Part shown: one piece after another, positions 37,015 to 47,231 of the stretch
How positions within the stretch are numbered: position 1 is the first letter of the stretch
Layout of the letters: each line of letters starts with the position of its first letter
NCBI GenBank assembly: GCA_017860345.1
Contig: JAFNAV010000004.1
Span: 1 to 64,000, forward strand
Direction of reading: 5' to 3'
Origin: Bacteroidota bacterium
Lineage (GTDB): Bacteria > Bacteroidota > Bacteroidia > Bacteroidales > Paludibacteraceae
Length of the DNA: 64,000 bases
Notes under the pieces: model-generated
Told to the model about the DNA's origin: nothing
What the model saw: the letters and a program-made list of their open reading frames with translations, nothing else
Database searches by the model: none
Position numbers and translations under genes: made by a program

Positions 37015-38936
37015 TCAATCTTAAGCCTCACTCCGGCTGCGAAGTTTCTGCCCGGTTGCTTCAAGCCTCCAAAATCGGCATAGGTAGCATTCAGCAGGTT
37101 ATTTAAATCTGCAAATATGCTGTATCCTGCTTTGCTCCATTGCAACCTTACATCGGCCATAAAATAGGGTTCGAAGCTTATTTTTTTCGTTGTAACAGGG
37201 TCTGTATAATCTCCGGCCCGGTCATAGTACGCCAGCTTCCATGTGGCCGACAAAGCACTTACTATTTGATGTTGCGCACAAAATTGCAACTTATGTTTCA
37301 GAAAATCAAGTGCATATTTTGAATCATATGTTCCAGCAGTTTTATCTAATGTCAGATAAGAATAAGCCATCGACACTTTCTTTACAAAACCAGTTCTAAA
37401 ACTATATTCGGCCAACAAATCCACCCCGATAGCATTCACTTCGGTCAGATTTTTACTTTGCCATTTGATAGAATCAGGCTCTTTTACCCAATCAATTACA
37501 TTCTCTCCTCGCCGATAGAAAACTGAGCTGCTGAGTTTTAGGTTTCTGTGATCATATTTAGCTCCCAGTTCAATTGTTTTGGACTTTTCAGGTTTCAAGG
37601 CCGGATTTGCCATTTGCGTTGCACTTTTATAATACAGGTCGGTAAATGTTGGTAACCTGAGCGCCGAGTTGGCCGACAAAAACAGGCTCAGTTCCGGAGC
37701 TATCCTGTAAGAAGCATCCAAGCCACCCGAACTAAAAGTGCCAAACTGTTCGGAATATGTTGATGACAATCCTGCCGAAACATAAAAATCGCCCACTGTC
37801 AGAGCGTAATCTACGAACAAAGTTGGCAACAAGCGTTCCGATTCAAATTTAAATAAGACGTCCTTGTCAAACACATTCGTAACCGGCACATCCATAGCAG
37901 CACCCAGCACCGTACTGTAAATATGTTCGTTGCGCACATCTACCCCGGCAGTTACTTTACCAAACCTGTCGACAAACGATGCAGTGGCCTTCACACCCCT
38001 TACGTCAGTCAGGTGATAATTGTGTCCCGTGTACCAGCTTGCAGCGCCCTCCATATCTCTGTAAAGCTCAAAACGGTCGTAGTGACGGCGTGCATACATC
38101 TGAGCCGATAGTTGGGTTTTTGCGTTTAGCTGCAATTGCCAGTTGAGCGACCCGTAAGCGGTTTTGGTATGATCAAATTGATTGGGGTACAACAAGGAGT
38201 AGAAGCCATTGGCACCATATGATTTGTTCTGATAGCCCAGCTGCAGGTCAAACTTTCCGGCACCACCTGCATTCCATATCGTTTGCGAGAAAACATTCAA
38301 AATATCATAATCAGTATTAGCCATATAACCATCGCTCTGCTTGTGAGTAGCCGAAATAAATGTCTGGATTTTTTGATTGCCTAATCCTGCCGATACGTTT
38401 TCGACAAAGGTATTGAAGCTTCCACCCGAAGTTTGTACGGCAACAGAAGCAGCTTCCTTCTTCTCAGTTACGATATTAATGGCTCCACTAAACGCATTAG
38501 GGCCGTATATACGGGCAGCAGATCCCTGAAGCAACTCCACACGTACCACATCCGGGAGTTCTACCGGCAAATCCAAATTGTAGTGCCCCGTTTGCGGATC
38601 AGTAATATTGATTCCATTGAGCAACACCAACACCTGGTCGAAAGACCCGCCCCGTATGCTTATATCAGCTTGCGTGCCACCTACGCCCCGGTTACGGATA
38701 TCAATGCCTGAGACTGACTCCAGCAACTCGTCGATAGTTGTAACCGGCAATTGCTGAATGGCCTTGCGATCAATAACGGTAAGCATCCGCGCTTGCGACG
38801 AAAAAATTTTTGCTCGCTGAGCGGTTACATTTACCGTCTGCAAATCTACCTGTAAAGAATCGGTATTTGTTTGCGCATAAAAGCTTTGCGACATCAAAAG
38901 AACTGACAAAATACTGTAAAATAATCTTTTTTTCAT
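37011..38936 (-). CDS. TonB-dependent receptor (BtuB/CirA-like architecture)
   Basis: 641 aa; signal peptide; plug TIDELLESVSGIDIRNRGVGGTQADISIRGGSFDQVLVLLNGI; C-terminal barrel. Confidence 0.93.
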   Translation of the reverse strand: MKKRLFYSILSVLLMSQSFYAQTNTDSLQVDLQTVNVTAQRAKIFSSQARMLTVIDRKAIQQLPVTTIDELLESVSGIDIRNRGVGGTQADISIRGGSFDQVLVLLNGINITDPQTGHYNLDLPVELPDVVRVELLQGSAARIYGPNAFSGAINIVTEKKEAASVAVQTSGGSFNTFVENVSAGLGNQKIQTFISATHKQSDGYMANTDYDILNVFSQTIWNAGGAGKFDLQLGYQNKSYGANGFYSLLYPNQFDHTKTAYGSLNWQLQLNAKTQLSAQMYARRHYDRFELYRDMEGAASWYTGHNYHLTDVRGVKATASFVDRFGKVTAGVDVRNEHIYSTVLGAAMDVPVTNVFDKDVLFKFESERLLPTLFVDYALTVGDFYVSAGLSSTYSEQFGTFSSGGLDASYRIAPELSLFLSANSALRLPTFTDLYYKSATQMANPALKPEKSKTIELGAKYDHRNLKLSSSVFYRRGENVIDWVKEPDSIKWQSKNLTEVNAIGVDLLAEYSFRTGFVKKVSMAYSYLTLDKTAGTYDSKYALDFLKHKLQFCAQHQIVSALSATWKLAYYDRAGDYTDPVTTKKISFEPYFMADVRLQWSKAGYSIFADLNNLLNATYADFGGLKQPGRNFAAGVRLKID

Positions 38937-38953
38937 TGGATATAAAATAAAAA

Positions 38954-38989
38954 AACGGTTGAAACAGGCCGCAACCTATTTCAACCGTT
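38954..38989 (-). terminator. strong hairpin between the small RFRRWSR protein and the TonB receptor
   Basis: AACGGTTGAAACAGG-ccgcaa-CCTATTTCAACCGTT then minus-strand TTTTT. Confidence 0.75.
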
Positions 38990-39311
38990 ATATAGTTGAT
39001 AAAAAATTTAACGTATTATTAATACCTGCCGCTACTAAATTTGAGCTTATTGGGGTTACAACAACCGCAGCCAATTTTTCCTCAGCAACTTCGTCGGGCA
39101 CATTCTCCTCAGCAAGTACTCCCGCTTCAAACTCATTATTCAAAGCAAGCACACACAAACCAGCAGACTTGTGCAAAGATTTCTCACCCACCGTAAAGGC
39201 AAGCACACCAATAGTGACAGCACACGAAAGGCTCACAAAAACTGCATACGCAGCACGACTCCACCTACGGAATCGTAAAGTAGTATTTTTGCTTTGTTGT
39301 ATCCTTTTCAT
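38988..39311 (-). CDS. small Arg-rich N-terminus, single-TM protein upstream of TonB receptor
   Basis: 107 aa; MKRIQQSKNTTLRFRRWSRAAYAVFVSLSCAVTIGVL; same strand as the receptor, spaced by a hairpin. Confidence 0.65.
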   Translation of the reverse strand: MKRIQQSKNTTLRFRRWSRAAYAVFVSLSCAVTIGVLAFTVGEKSLHKSAGLCVLALNNEFEAGVLAEENVPDEVAEEKLAAVVVTPISSNLVAAGINNTLNFLSTI

Positions 39312-39360
39312 AACGTGACCATTGCTGTTAGCGTTGCAAAAGTAATATTTATTTTCAATA

Positions 39361-39390
39361 AAAAAGGAATACTTTTACGTATTCCTTTTT
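39361..39390 (-). terminator. terminator downstream of the DUF6242-like gene
   Basis: AAAAAGGAATAC-ttttac-GTATTCCTTTTT. Confidence 0.85.
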
Positions 39391-39397
39391 GTTGAAA

Positions 39398-40870
39398 TTA
39401 GTCTTCAATTTCTATAAAGCTGAGTCTGTTGAGTTTACCCACCCATACATCTTTGTAAATTTTCTTTATGTAGGGGTTATATCCACCAATCAGGTAAATA
39501 TAATAATCGGTATATTTGGGATAAACAATAGAACGTTGAACCACAGATTGGTAAATTCTCGGTTCGTAGTACGTATACGTTGTGTCCGGTTCATCATTTA
39601 CAATGTTGATGTGTTGCTCGCGCAGGTAATTATAGGTTGTATCCGGCTCGCTCCAGCTCAAACCATCATCCAGAGATTCGAGGTACAAAGTATTAAGTTC
39701 ATTCTTTGATTTATTATACCTACCGCTCACCAGCAAAAGCCTGTCATCGTACGCAATAACCGAAGCACCGGCCAGAGTATCAAGCGTTGTATTTTCTATA
39801 TTGAAATCGACCCAATAACTGCCATTTTCCGAACTCCATACATTCTGAAGCGCCTTACCATCCTTATCCACACCGCCGGCAAGTAAAACTTTAGGCTGGT
39901 TTGTTTTCGAGAAAAAAGACAGCGAAATAAAGTCGGCAACAGGGAAACTGGCAGGGATAGCATTGTTTGTAGCCCAGGTTGAGCCATCTTCAGTCGTAGC
40001 AAAATAATAATCACTGGTGTTAGTAGAGTTTACCAGAGCCCAGAGTTTTCCTCTGAAAGCATATAATAAGTTTTTAAACTGATAATTAGCAGCCGTCATA
40101 TTTTCACTCACCGCCGTCCAGTTAAGCCCGTTGGACGAGGTATACAGCTTGTGATCTTCAGTGAGAATATACAATTTTCCGGCAAACTCCTGAATATTTC
40201 TGAGCGTACCCGATATATTGATAGGCAAATTAACCAATGATGCCGTTTTATCTTCCCAGCTTTTAGCATCGGTGGAAGTATATACATAATTTTTTAAACC
40301 AGATGTGAGGTACAGGTAAAACTTATCGTTAAAAAATATGGCCTTTTGATTACTCATCGACTGAGAATAAATATCGTCCGCAGCTTTTTTCCATACATAT
40401 AAATCCGGATCTACCTTATGCACATTTACTTTCACGAAATAAGTTCTTTCTGTTACCTGATCTTCGGCTATATTTTTCAGCTTAACCACTCTTTCAAAGT
40501 TCAGCGTATCAGTCCCGGTAAGTATCACAGTATCAGTAATAGCATTATCAGTGCTGTTTTCGGCTTTCAGATAAACATAGGTTACCGCTGAACTTATGAA
40601 TGTAAAAGTAGGGATAACCTTAGTAATATCCGTTTTAAATGGTAGTGAGTCGAGATTGACAATTACCGAATCGGAACCGAGCGAGTTGTCAAACTCAACT
40701 GTGAATTCAGCATCCTCCAAACCCTCAATAGAGTCATCTTCGGCAAAAGTCAATGACAGAAAAGAAGGATCAACCGACGGATCCGAATCAGTTGAATCGA
40801 GCCAGCTACAGGACACAAACAAAACAGCAAGAATAGCAACAACCAATAATCTGAATGAAACTTGTTTCAT
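39398..40870 (-). CDS. DUF6242-like lipoprotein with beta-propeller-like repeats
   Basis: 490 aa; lipobox LFVSCSWLDS; repeated SxDGxxW-type segments (TSTDAKSWED, TSSNGLNWTA, TTEDGSTWAT, SSENGSYWVD). Confidence 0.75.
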   Translation of the reverse strand: MKQVSFRLLVVAILAVLFVSCSWLDSTDSDPSVDPSFLSLTFAEDDSIEGLEDAEFTVEFDNSLGSDSVIVNLDSLPFKTDITKVIPTFTFISSAVTYVYLKAENSTDNAITDTVILTGTDTLNFERVVKLKNIAEDQVTERTYFVKVNVHKVDPDLYVWKKAADDIYSQSMSNQKAIFFNDKFYLYLTSGLKNYVYTSTDAKSWEDKTASLVNLPINISGTLRNIQEFAGKLYILTEDHKLYTSSNGLNWTAVSENMTAANYQFKNLLYAFRGKLWALVNSTNTSDYYFATTEDGSTWATNNAIPASFPVADFISLSFFSKTNQPKVLLAGGVDKDGKALQNVWSSENGSYWVDFNIENTTLDTLAGASVIAYDDRLLLVSGRYNKSKNELNTLYLESLDDGLSWSEPDTTYNYLREQHINIVNDEPDTTYTYYEPRIYQSVVQRSIVYPKYTDYYIYLIGGYNPYIKKIYKDVWVGKLNRLSFIEIED

Positions 40871-41174
40871 ACGAAAGAGTTATAATTTATAACGTTTATA
40901 CATTCCGGCTTAATTAGTCAACTATCCGGATAATCGAAAAAAAAATCTTTGAGCAGGCAAAGTTAAATACAATTTATGGCAAAATTGATTAACGATACAA
41001 GTTTTATTGTTTTTTAAAATTAAAAATAAGATATTTACAGAAATATGCAGCCAAAATAATCTGTTCGGGTGAGCTAATGCTAATAATCGCACTATTTCAT
41101 CCAACTAAAGCAACACCGGTAATTTGTCACCACCGTCGTTGTAAGTCTGATAGTTTATTTTTTTTACTACAAAC

Positions 41175-41936
41175 TCAATCTATCTCCAATGTCACGGGAC
41201 AGTGGTCAGAATGTACAGCCTCTGTTAGTATGGCTGCCCCTTTAAGCCTGCCTCGCAATGGTTCGCTTGCCCAGTGATAATCAATACGCCATCCCGCGTT
41301 ACGGAAACGCGCTCCACCTCTGTAGCTCCACCAACTATATTTTTCGGCACTTTGGTCAAAAACCCTGAAAGTATCCACCATACCGCTGGCTTCGTACCTA
41401 TCCATCCACTCACGCTCTTCGGGCAGAAAACCCGACACACCAACCTGTCGCTCAGGATGATTGATATCAATTGGCTTATGGCAGATATTGTAATCGCCGC
41501 ACACAATCAGATTTGGGCGTGTTTTGCGAACTTCCTCAATAAAAGGTAAAAACACTTCGAGAAAATCCATTTTAAAAGCCTGCCGCTCGTCGCCCGACGA
41601 GCCCGATGGCACATAAACACTCATCACCGACAAATCGCCAAAGTCGGCACGAATCACTCTCCCTTCAGCATCATAACGGGGGTTATTCATCCCCACCACC
41701 ACATTATCAGGAGCTTTTTTGGTGATGATAGCCACACCACTATATCCTTTTTTTTCGGCAGAATGTAGGTATGAGGTATAACCCATCTCAGCAAAAAGCA
41801 TCGTATCTATCTGGTCGGGCTGAGCCTTAGTTTCCTGCAGACAAAGCACATCGGGATTTTCGGCAGTCAACCATTCCATGAAGTTTTTGGTTAGCGCCGC
41901 CCGTATTCCGTTTACATTGTAAGATATTATTTTCAT
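41175..41936 (-). CDS. xth: exodeoxyribonuclease III
   Basis: 253 aa; [50 protein letters not shown]. Confidence 0.96.
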   Translation of the reverse strand: MKIISYNVNGIRAALTKNFMEWLTAENPDVLCLQETKAQPDQIDTMLFAEMGYTSYLHSAEKKGYSGVAIITKKAPDNVVVGMNNPRYDAEGRVIRADFGDLSVMSVYVPSGSSGDERQAFKMDFLEVFLPFIEEVRKTRPNLIVCGDYNICHKPIDINHPERQVGVSGFLPEEREWMDRYEASGMVDTFRVFDQSAEKYSWWSYRGGARFRNAGWRIDYHWASEPLRGRLKGAAILTEAVHSDHCPVTLEID

Positions 41937-42043
41937 TTAAATATGAGTTTATAAAAAAATACTTATTTATAATGCTCAAATCAATCTATTTGTTTAAGAT
42001 TAGTCGGCATCTGCTCCAACTTCCTTTTTTCAAGGCATCCCTA

Positions 42044-42802
42044 TCAGGCATTTGCTTTCTTAACCTTTTTGTATAGTTCCGAGGCAAAAACAAAATCATT
42101 TAAATCCTGATTATCAACATGAAAAATATCATCTTTACTTCCCTGCCAGGCCTTTTCACCCTTATTGATAAAGATGATATTTTCGCCAATTTCCATCACC
42201 GAGTTCATATCGTGCGAGTTAATGATAGTTGTGATATTGAACTCTACGGTAATATCATGTATCAAACGGTCGATAATAAGCGATGTTTTAGGATCGAGCC
42301 CTGAGTTTGGTTCATCGCAAAATAAATATTTGGGTTGTAGCGCAATGGCCCGGGCTATGGCCACACGTTTTTGCATACCGCCACTAATTTCGGAAGGCGG
42401 CAAGCCATACGACTGTTCCTTTAAATCCACATGCTGAAGACAATATCTTGCTCTGGCTTCCATTTCTTCCTTGGTGGTATCGGCAAACATTTCGAGCGGA
42501 TACATTACGTTTTCGAGCACTGTCATGGAGTCGAACAACGCCGAGCCCTGAAACAGCATACCTACCTCTCTGCGCAGCAAGCGTATTTCTTTCATTCGCA
42601 TATCAGGCAAATTTCGCCCATCGTATTCTATCTGCCCGTTATCAATGCGGTGAAGCCCGATAATGCTTTTCATCAACACCGTTTTACCCGAACCACTGGC
42701 ACCGATAATCATATTGGTTTTCCCGTCCTCAAAAACAGCTGATACGTTTTTTAGCACATGGTTGCCATCAAATGATTTATCTACATGTTTTACTTCAATC
42801 AT
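42044..42802 (-). CDS. ABC transporter ATP-binding protein (MlaF-like)
   Basis: 252 aa; IIGASGSGKTVLMKSIIGL; EISGGMQKRVAIARAIALQPKYLFCDEPNSGLDPKTS. Confidence 0.92.
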   Translation of the reverse strand: MIEVKHVDKSFDGNHVLKNVSAVFEDGKTNMIIGASGSGKTVLMKSIIGLHRIDNGQIEYDGRNLPDMRMKEIRLLRREVGMLFQGSALFDSMTVLENVMYPLEMFADTTKEEMEARARYCLQHVDLKEQSYGLPPSEISGGMQKRVAIARAIALQPKYLFCDEPNSGLDPKTSLIIDRLIHDITVEFNITTIINSHDMNSVMEIGENIIFINKGEKAWQGSKDDIFHVDNQDLNDFVFASELYKKVKKANA

Positions 42803-42846
42803 ACTTTATAGTTACGCGTTATACAGATTATAAGTTAAGCACATCG

Positions 42847-43587
42847 CTAATTCAACATTAGATTGGTAATCAGCAGGTTGAAGAAAAGAATCAGAATACT
42901 GCTATTGACTACCGCATTGGTACTGGCCTTACCTACATCCAGCGCACCGCCCACAGCATAGTACCCGTAAAACGCCGCTACTGATGAAATAAGAAACGCG
43001 AAGACAAGGGATTTTACAAGAGAATAAAAAACGTAATATGGAATAAAAGCGTACTGAATTCCCAGCAGGTAATCGGCCGTTGTAATAATATCGCTGAAAA
43101 CGCCTACCAGATAGCCGCCTGAGAGCCCCACAGCCATACTGAAAATTACCAGAAAAGGCATCATGATAACAAATGCTGCAATCTTAGGTAAAATCAGAAA
43201 GTTAGCAGAGTTCACACCCATAATTTCAAGGGCATCAATTTGCTCGGTAATACGCATTGTTCCAATTTCGGAGGCAATATTTGAGCCAATTTTTCCGGCC
43301 AGAATAAGACACAGAATCGTTGACGAAAATTCGAGCAACAGCGTATCGCGCGTTACAAGTCCGGTGCTATAAGTGGGCAACAATGGATTTTCTGTATTCA
43401 GTTTGGTTTGTATGGTCATAATAGCACCAATAAAAACCGAAATAATGATTACGATAGGAAGCGATTGCAATCCCAGTTTTTCGAGTTCCTTGGGAAACTG
43501 ACGAAAAAACATACGCCAGCGATCAGGCTGTACCAGCACCCGCCGCATAAGCAAAACATATTTGCCTGTATCCTGAAAAATATTCAT
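42847..43587 (-). CDS. MlaE-family ABC transporter permease
   Basis: 246 aa; LPIVIIISVFIGAIMTIQ; GKIGSNIASEIGTMRITEQIDALEIMGVNS. Confidence 0.94.
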   Translation of the reverse strand: MNIFQDTGKYVLLMRRVLVQPDRWRMFFRQFPKELEKLGLQSLPIVIIISVFIGAIMTIQTKLNTENPLLPTYSTGLVTRDTLLLEFSSTILCLILAGKIGSNIASEIGTMRITEQIDALEIMGVNSANFLILPKIAAFVIMMPFLVIFSMAVGLSGGYLVGVFSDIITTADYLLGIQYAFIPYYVFYSLVKSLVFAFLISSVAAFYGYYAVGGALDVGKASTNAVVNSSILILFFNLLITNLMLN

Positions 43588-43764
43588 AGGTTATAAAAAA
43601 AATTAAGTTGCCGGCATAGTTGTTTACGAAAGCTCCGGCTTATTGCACCGGCCTCGAAAATCATGCCTTTCAAGCCTATGCTTTTACAATTTTTGTTCTA
43701 AAACATGCAAATATACTCCTTTTTTGTATAATGCTACAACAACCCAACACCCTGATTAACAAAA

Positions 43765-43798
43765 AAAGAGAGAAATTCACATAAGAACTTCTCTCTTT
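43765..43798 (-). terminator. terminator downstream of rplS
   Basis: AAAGAGAGAA...TTCTCTCTTT followed on minus strand by TTTTTTTG. Confidence 0.8.
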
Positions 43799-43823
43799 CA
43801 ATGTTTTTTTACCTTCGGTGAAA

Positions 43824-44171
43824 TTATACACGTCTTTCTTTGATACGTGCTTTTTTACCGGTAAGTGCGCGGAGGTAGTACAATTTAGCGCGACGTACTT
43901 TACCGCGTTTGTTCACTGTAATGCTTTCGATAAAAGGTGAATCAAGAGGAAAGATTCTTTCAACACCAACATTACCTGACATCTTGCGTACAGTAAAACG
44001 TTTTTTTCCGGCATGACCTACAATCTTGATCACATCGCCACGATACTCCTGAATACGCTCTTTATTACCTTCTTTAATACGGTATGCTACCGTTACAGTA
44101 TCACCGCTTTTAAATTCCGGGTGGTTGGTCTCAACCAGAAATGCCTGTTCGGCAACTTTAATTAAATCCAT
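43824..44171 (-). CDS. rplS: 50S ribosomal protein L19
   Basis: 115 aa; [56 protein letters not shown]. Confidence 0.98.
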   Translation of the reverse strand: MDLIKVAEQAFLVETNHPEFKSGDTVTVAYRIKEGNKERIQEYRGDVIKIVGHAGKKRFTVRKMSGNVGVERIFPLDSPFIESITVNKRGKVRRAKLYYLRALTGKKARIKERRV

Positions 44172-44253
44172 TTTCGGCTTTTTTTTAATAAATTAATGCG
44201 CAATATTCACAGGCTTCGTGCTACTGTCAGAGATTACGCTAAAATTCGGACTG

Positions 44254-44261
44254 CAAAAGTA
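44254..44261 (-). promoter_or_regulatory. Bacteroidetes -7 element TACTTTTG for rplS
   Basis: TAnnTTTG on minus strand followed by CAGTCCGAATTT. Confidence 0.6.
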
Positions 44262-44429
44262 ATTCATTTTTTTTATTTATGCAATAAAGATATTTATTTT
44301 ATTGATTCAGATGTCATTCCGGTAACAAAAAGCACCTGCACAAAGCCAAAGTTTGCGCTTTGCACCTGATTTAAACATTTAAAATACAGTCATTAGGCAT
44401 TGGCAAATAAAACATTGAATAATTTTAAT

Positions 44430-44437
44430 TACCTTTG
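44430..44437 (+). promoter_or_regulatory. Bacteroidetes -7 element TACCTTTG for typA
   Basis: TAnnTTTG consensus 18 bp before the annotated ATG. Confidence 0.55.
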
Positions 44438-44454
44438 CACCCTGAAAAAAAAGA

Positions 44455-46263
44455 TTGTGTTACATGCAAAAAATCAGAAACATTGCTATTATTGCCCACG
44501 TTGACCACGGTAAAACCACATTAGTGGATAAAATGCTGATGGCCGGGCATCTATTCCGCGACAACGAAACCGCGGGCGAACTGATCATGGATAATAACGA
44601 CCTCGAACGTGAAAGAGGAATTACTATTCTTGCCAAAAACGTATCAATAGACTACAACGGATACAAAATCAATATTATCGACACTCCGGGGCACGCCGAC
44701 TTTGGCGGCGAGGTTGAGCGGGTGTTGAACATGGCCGACGGGGTACTGCTGCTGGTAGATGCCTTTGAAGGACCTATGCCGCAAACCCGCTTTGTGCTGC
44801 AAAAGGCTTTACAAATAGGGCTCAAACCCATTGTGGTTATCAACAAAGTAGACAAACCAAACTGCCGCCCCGACGAGGTACACGAAATGGTTTTCGACCT
44901 GATGTTTAACCTCGATGCCACAGAAGAACAGCTCGATTTCCAAACCATATACGGCTCGGCAAAAAACAACTGGATGTCCGACGACTGGAAAAACGAAACT
45001 ACAACTATACAGCCACTACTCGATGCCATTATCGAACACATCCCCGAACCTCAGGTACTTGAAGGAACTCCGCAGATGCTTATCACATCGCTGGATTACT
45101 CGTCGTATGTGGGACGTATTGCAGTAGGCCGCGTACACCGGGGCGTACTACGCGAAAACATGGATGTGAGCTTGGTAAAAAGAGATGGCAAGGTAGTAAA
45201 ATCGCGCATCAAGGAACTACACACCTTCACCGGACTGGGACGCACCAAAACCACTGAAGTGAGCTCTGGCGATATTTGCGCATTAGTAGGTATCGAAGGC
45301 TTTGAAATTGGCGACTCTATCTGCGACATTCTAAACCCCGAACCTCTTACCCCTATTGCCATCGACGAACCTACGATGAGTATGGTATTCACCATCAACA
45401 CATCACCGTTTTTTGGCAAAGAAGGTAAATTCGTAACATCGCGCCATATACATGACCGACTCATTAAGGAGCTCGACAAGAATCTGGCTTTAAGAGTGGA
45501 AAAAAACTTAGATAGCGACATCTGGCACGTTTACGGACGTGGAGTGCTGCACTTGTCGGTACTGATTGAAACCATGCGCCGCGAAGGCTATGAACTTCAG
45601 GTAGGCCAGCCTCAGGTTATTTTTAAGGAAATTGACGGAAAACGCTGCGAACCGATAGAATTGCTTACCATCAATCTACCCGAAGACTGCTCAGGGAAAA
45701 TCATTGAAATGGTAGCCATACGCAAAGGCGAAATGCTAACCATGGAAGTAATAAACGACCGCGTACAGCTGGAATTTCAAATACCATCGCGTGGAATCAT
45801 TGGTTTGCGCAACAATGTACTTACAGCATCTGCAGGCGAAGCAATCATGTCGCACCGTTTTCTCGAATATCAACCCTTCAAAGGCGAAATTGAAAAAAGA
45901 ACAAATGGCTCAATTATTGCTATGGAAGGTGGAACGGCTTATGCCTATGCTATCGACAAGCTGCAGGACAGAGGGCGTTTCTTTATCTACCCGCAAGACG
46001 AGGTATATGCCGGTCAGGTTGTTGGCGAAAGCGCCAAAGAAGGAGATATGGTGGTAAACGTAACCAAATCAAAAAAACTGACCAACATGCGCGCCTCGGG
46101 TGCCGACGATAAAGCCCGCCTTATACCGCCTGTGGTTTTTAGTCTTGAGGAAGCGCTCGAATATATCAAGGAAGATGAATATGTGGAAATTACACCGCAA
46201 AACATCCGCCTGCGCAAAATATATCTCGACGAAAACGAACGCAAACGTATGACCAAGAAGTAG
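44455..46263 (+). CDS. typA: translational GTPase TypA/BipA
   Basis: 602 aa; [34 protein letters not shown]; BipA-type C-terminal domain. Confidence 0.97.
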   Translation: MCYMQKIRNIAIIAHVDHGKTTLVDKMLMAGHLFRDNETAGELIMDNNDLERERGITILAKNVSIDYNGYKINIIDTPGHADFGGEVERVLNMADGVLLLVDAFEGPMPQTRFVLQKALQIGLKPIVVINKVDKPNCRPDEVHEMVFDLMFNLDATEEQLDFQTIYGSAKNNWMSDDWKNETTTIQPLLDAIIEHIPEPQVLEGTPQMLITSLDYSSYVGRIAVGRVHRGVLRENMDVSLVKRDGKVVKSRIKELHTFTGLGRTKTTEVSSGDICALVGIEGFEIGDSICDILNPEPLTPIAIDEPTMSMVFTINTSPFFGKEGKFVTSRHIHDRLIKELDKNLALRVEKNLDSDIWHVYGRGVLHLSVLIETMRREGYELQVGQPQVIFKEIDGKRCEPIELLTINLPEDCSGKIIEMVAIRKGEMLTMEVINDRVQLEFQIPSRGIIGLRNNVLTASAGEAIMSHRFLEYQPFKGEIEKRTNGSIIAMEGGTAYAYAIDKLQDRGRFFIYPQDEVYAGQVVGESAKEGDMVVNVTKSKKLTNMRASGADDKARLIPPVVFSLEEALEYIKEDEYVEITPQNIRLRKIYLDENERKRMTKK

Positions 46264-46345
46264 TATTGCTTCCTGATAATTACGACGCATTCAGAAAAAG
46301 CCGTTTTTACTTATTTGCCTATATTATTTTTATTCAATATTAAAG

Positions 46346-46966
46346 ATGAAAAAGTTTAAATCCGGCCTTATTACCCTACTATTTCTGGCTTCAGTTCCCG
46401 GTTATTCGCAACTGGGAATTAAAGCCGGAATTAATATGGCCAACGAAGTGAACCCGCTCAAAAGCGGAGAGATTACAACCGGACTCAGCACCGACAATCT
46501 TATTGGCTACCAACTGGGGCTATACTACCAGCTTGTTCCCAAAAAAGCAGGCCCGGGGTTCGATACCGGCATTTTTATTTCTCAAAAAGGATATACCTAC
46601 ACACCCAACTCCGAAAACACCTCCGCAGTAGGCTACAAAGAGCTGAATTATGTGGAAGTGCCGCTTAACCTGCGCTATCAAATACCACTTGGATTTCTGA
46701 GCATTTTTGGCTTTGGCGGACTTTATGCCGGGTATGTAATGACTGGCAAAAACGTGGTTGAAGCCGAGAGTATAAACGAAAACATTGAATTTGCCAACTC
46801 CGGCGACCGCCTGGACTACGGCTACAATCTGGGCGCTGGAATGGGGTTTTTCAAAAAAGTTCAGTTCAGCGTAAACTGGTCCAGGGGCATCAAAAACCTC
46901 TCTACCGACTCGGACACTACCATCCACAACAAAGCCTTTACAGTAGCGCTTACTTATCTGTTTTAA
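46346..46966 (+). CDS. outer membrane beta-barrel (PorT-like) protein
   Basis: 206 aa; signal peptide; GIKAGINMANE...LIGYQLGLYYQLV...VEVPLNLRYQIPLG. Confidence 0.85.
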   Translation: MKKFKSGLITLLFLASVPGYSQLGIKAGINMANEVNPLKSGEITTGLSTDNLIGYQLGLYYQLVPKKAGPGFDTGIFISQKGYTYTPNSENTSAVGYKELNYVEVPLNLRYQIPLGFLSIFGFGGLYAGYVMTGKNVVEAESINENIEFANSGDRLDYGYNLGAGMGFFKKVQFSVNWSRGIKNLSTDSDTTIHNKAFTVALTYLF

Positions 46967-47121
46967 TTTTAAAGCAAACATACAGGTGAATCCACAGAGA
47001 CTCACCTTTTTTATTTTCACCGCCTGCCATCCTGTAAGGTTTAGTTTAATAAATTGAGACACAGAATCAAATCAAAAAATATTTTTTAGAAATAAATACC
47101 ATATTATTGCCTGTTTTTTTG

Positions 47122-47129
47122 TACCTTTG
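47122..47129 (+). promoter_or_regulatory. Bacteroidetes -7 element TACCTTTG for tig
   Basis: TAnnTTTG consensus, followed by CAGCCCGATTT. Confidence 0.65.
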
Positions 47130-47231
47130 CAGCCCGATTTGCTGAATTAATTTTTGAGCATGACACACATCAGGAAAAACAGGCTAACTACCTGAACTGA
47201 AAAAGAATAAAAAACGGAAATACAATAAATT

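Noticed and set aside
46520-47062. 180-aa minus-strand ORF opposite the beta-barrel gene
   Set aside because: Antisense overlap with a signal-peptide-bearing outer membrane protein; no motif.
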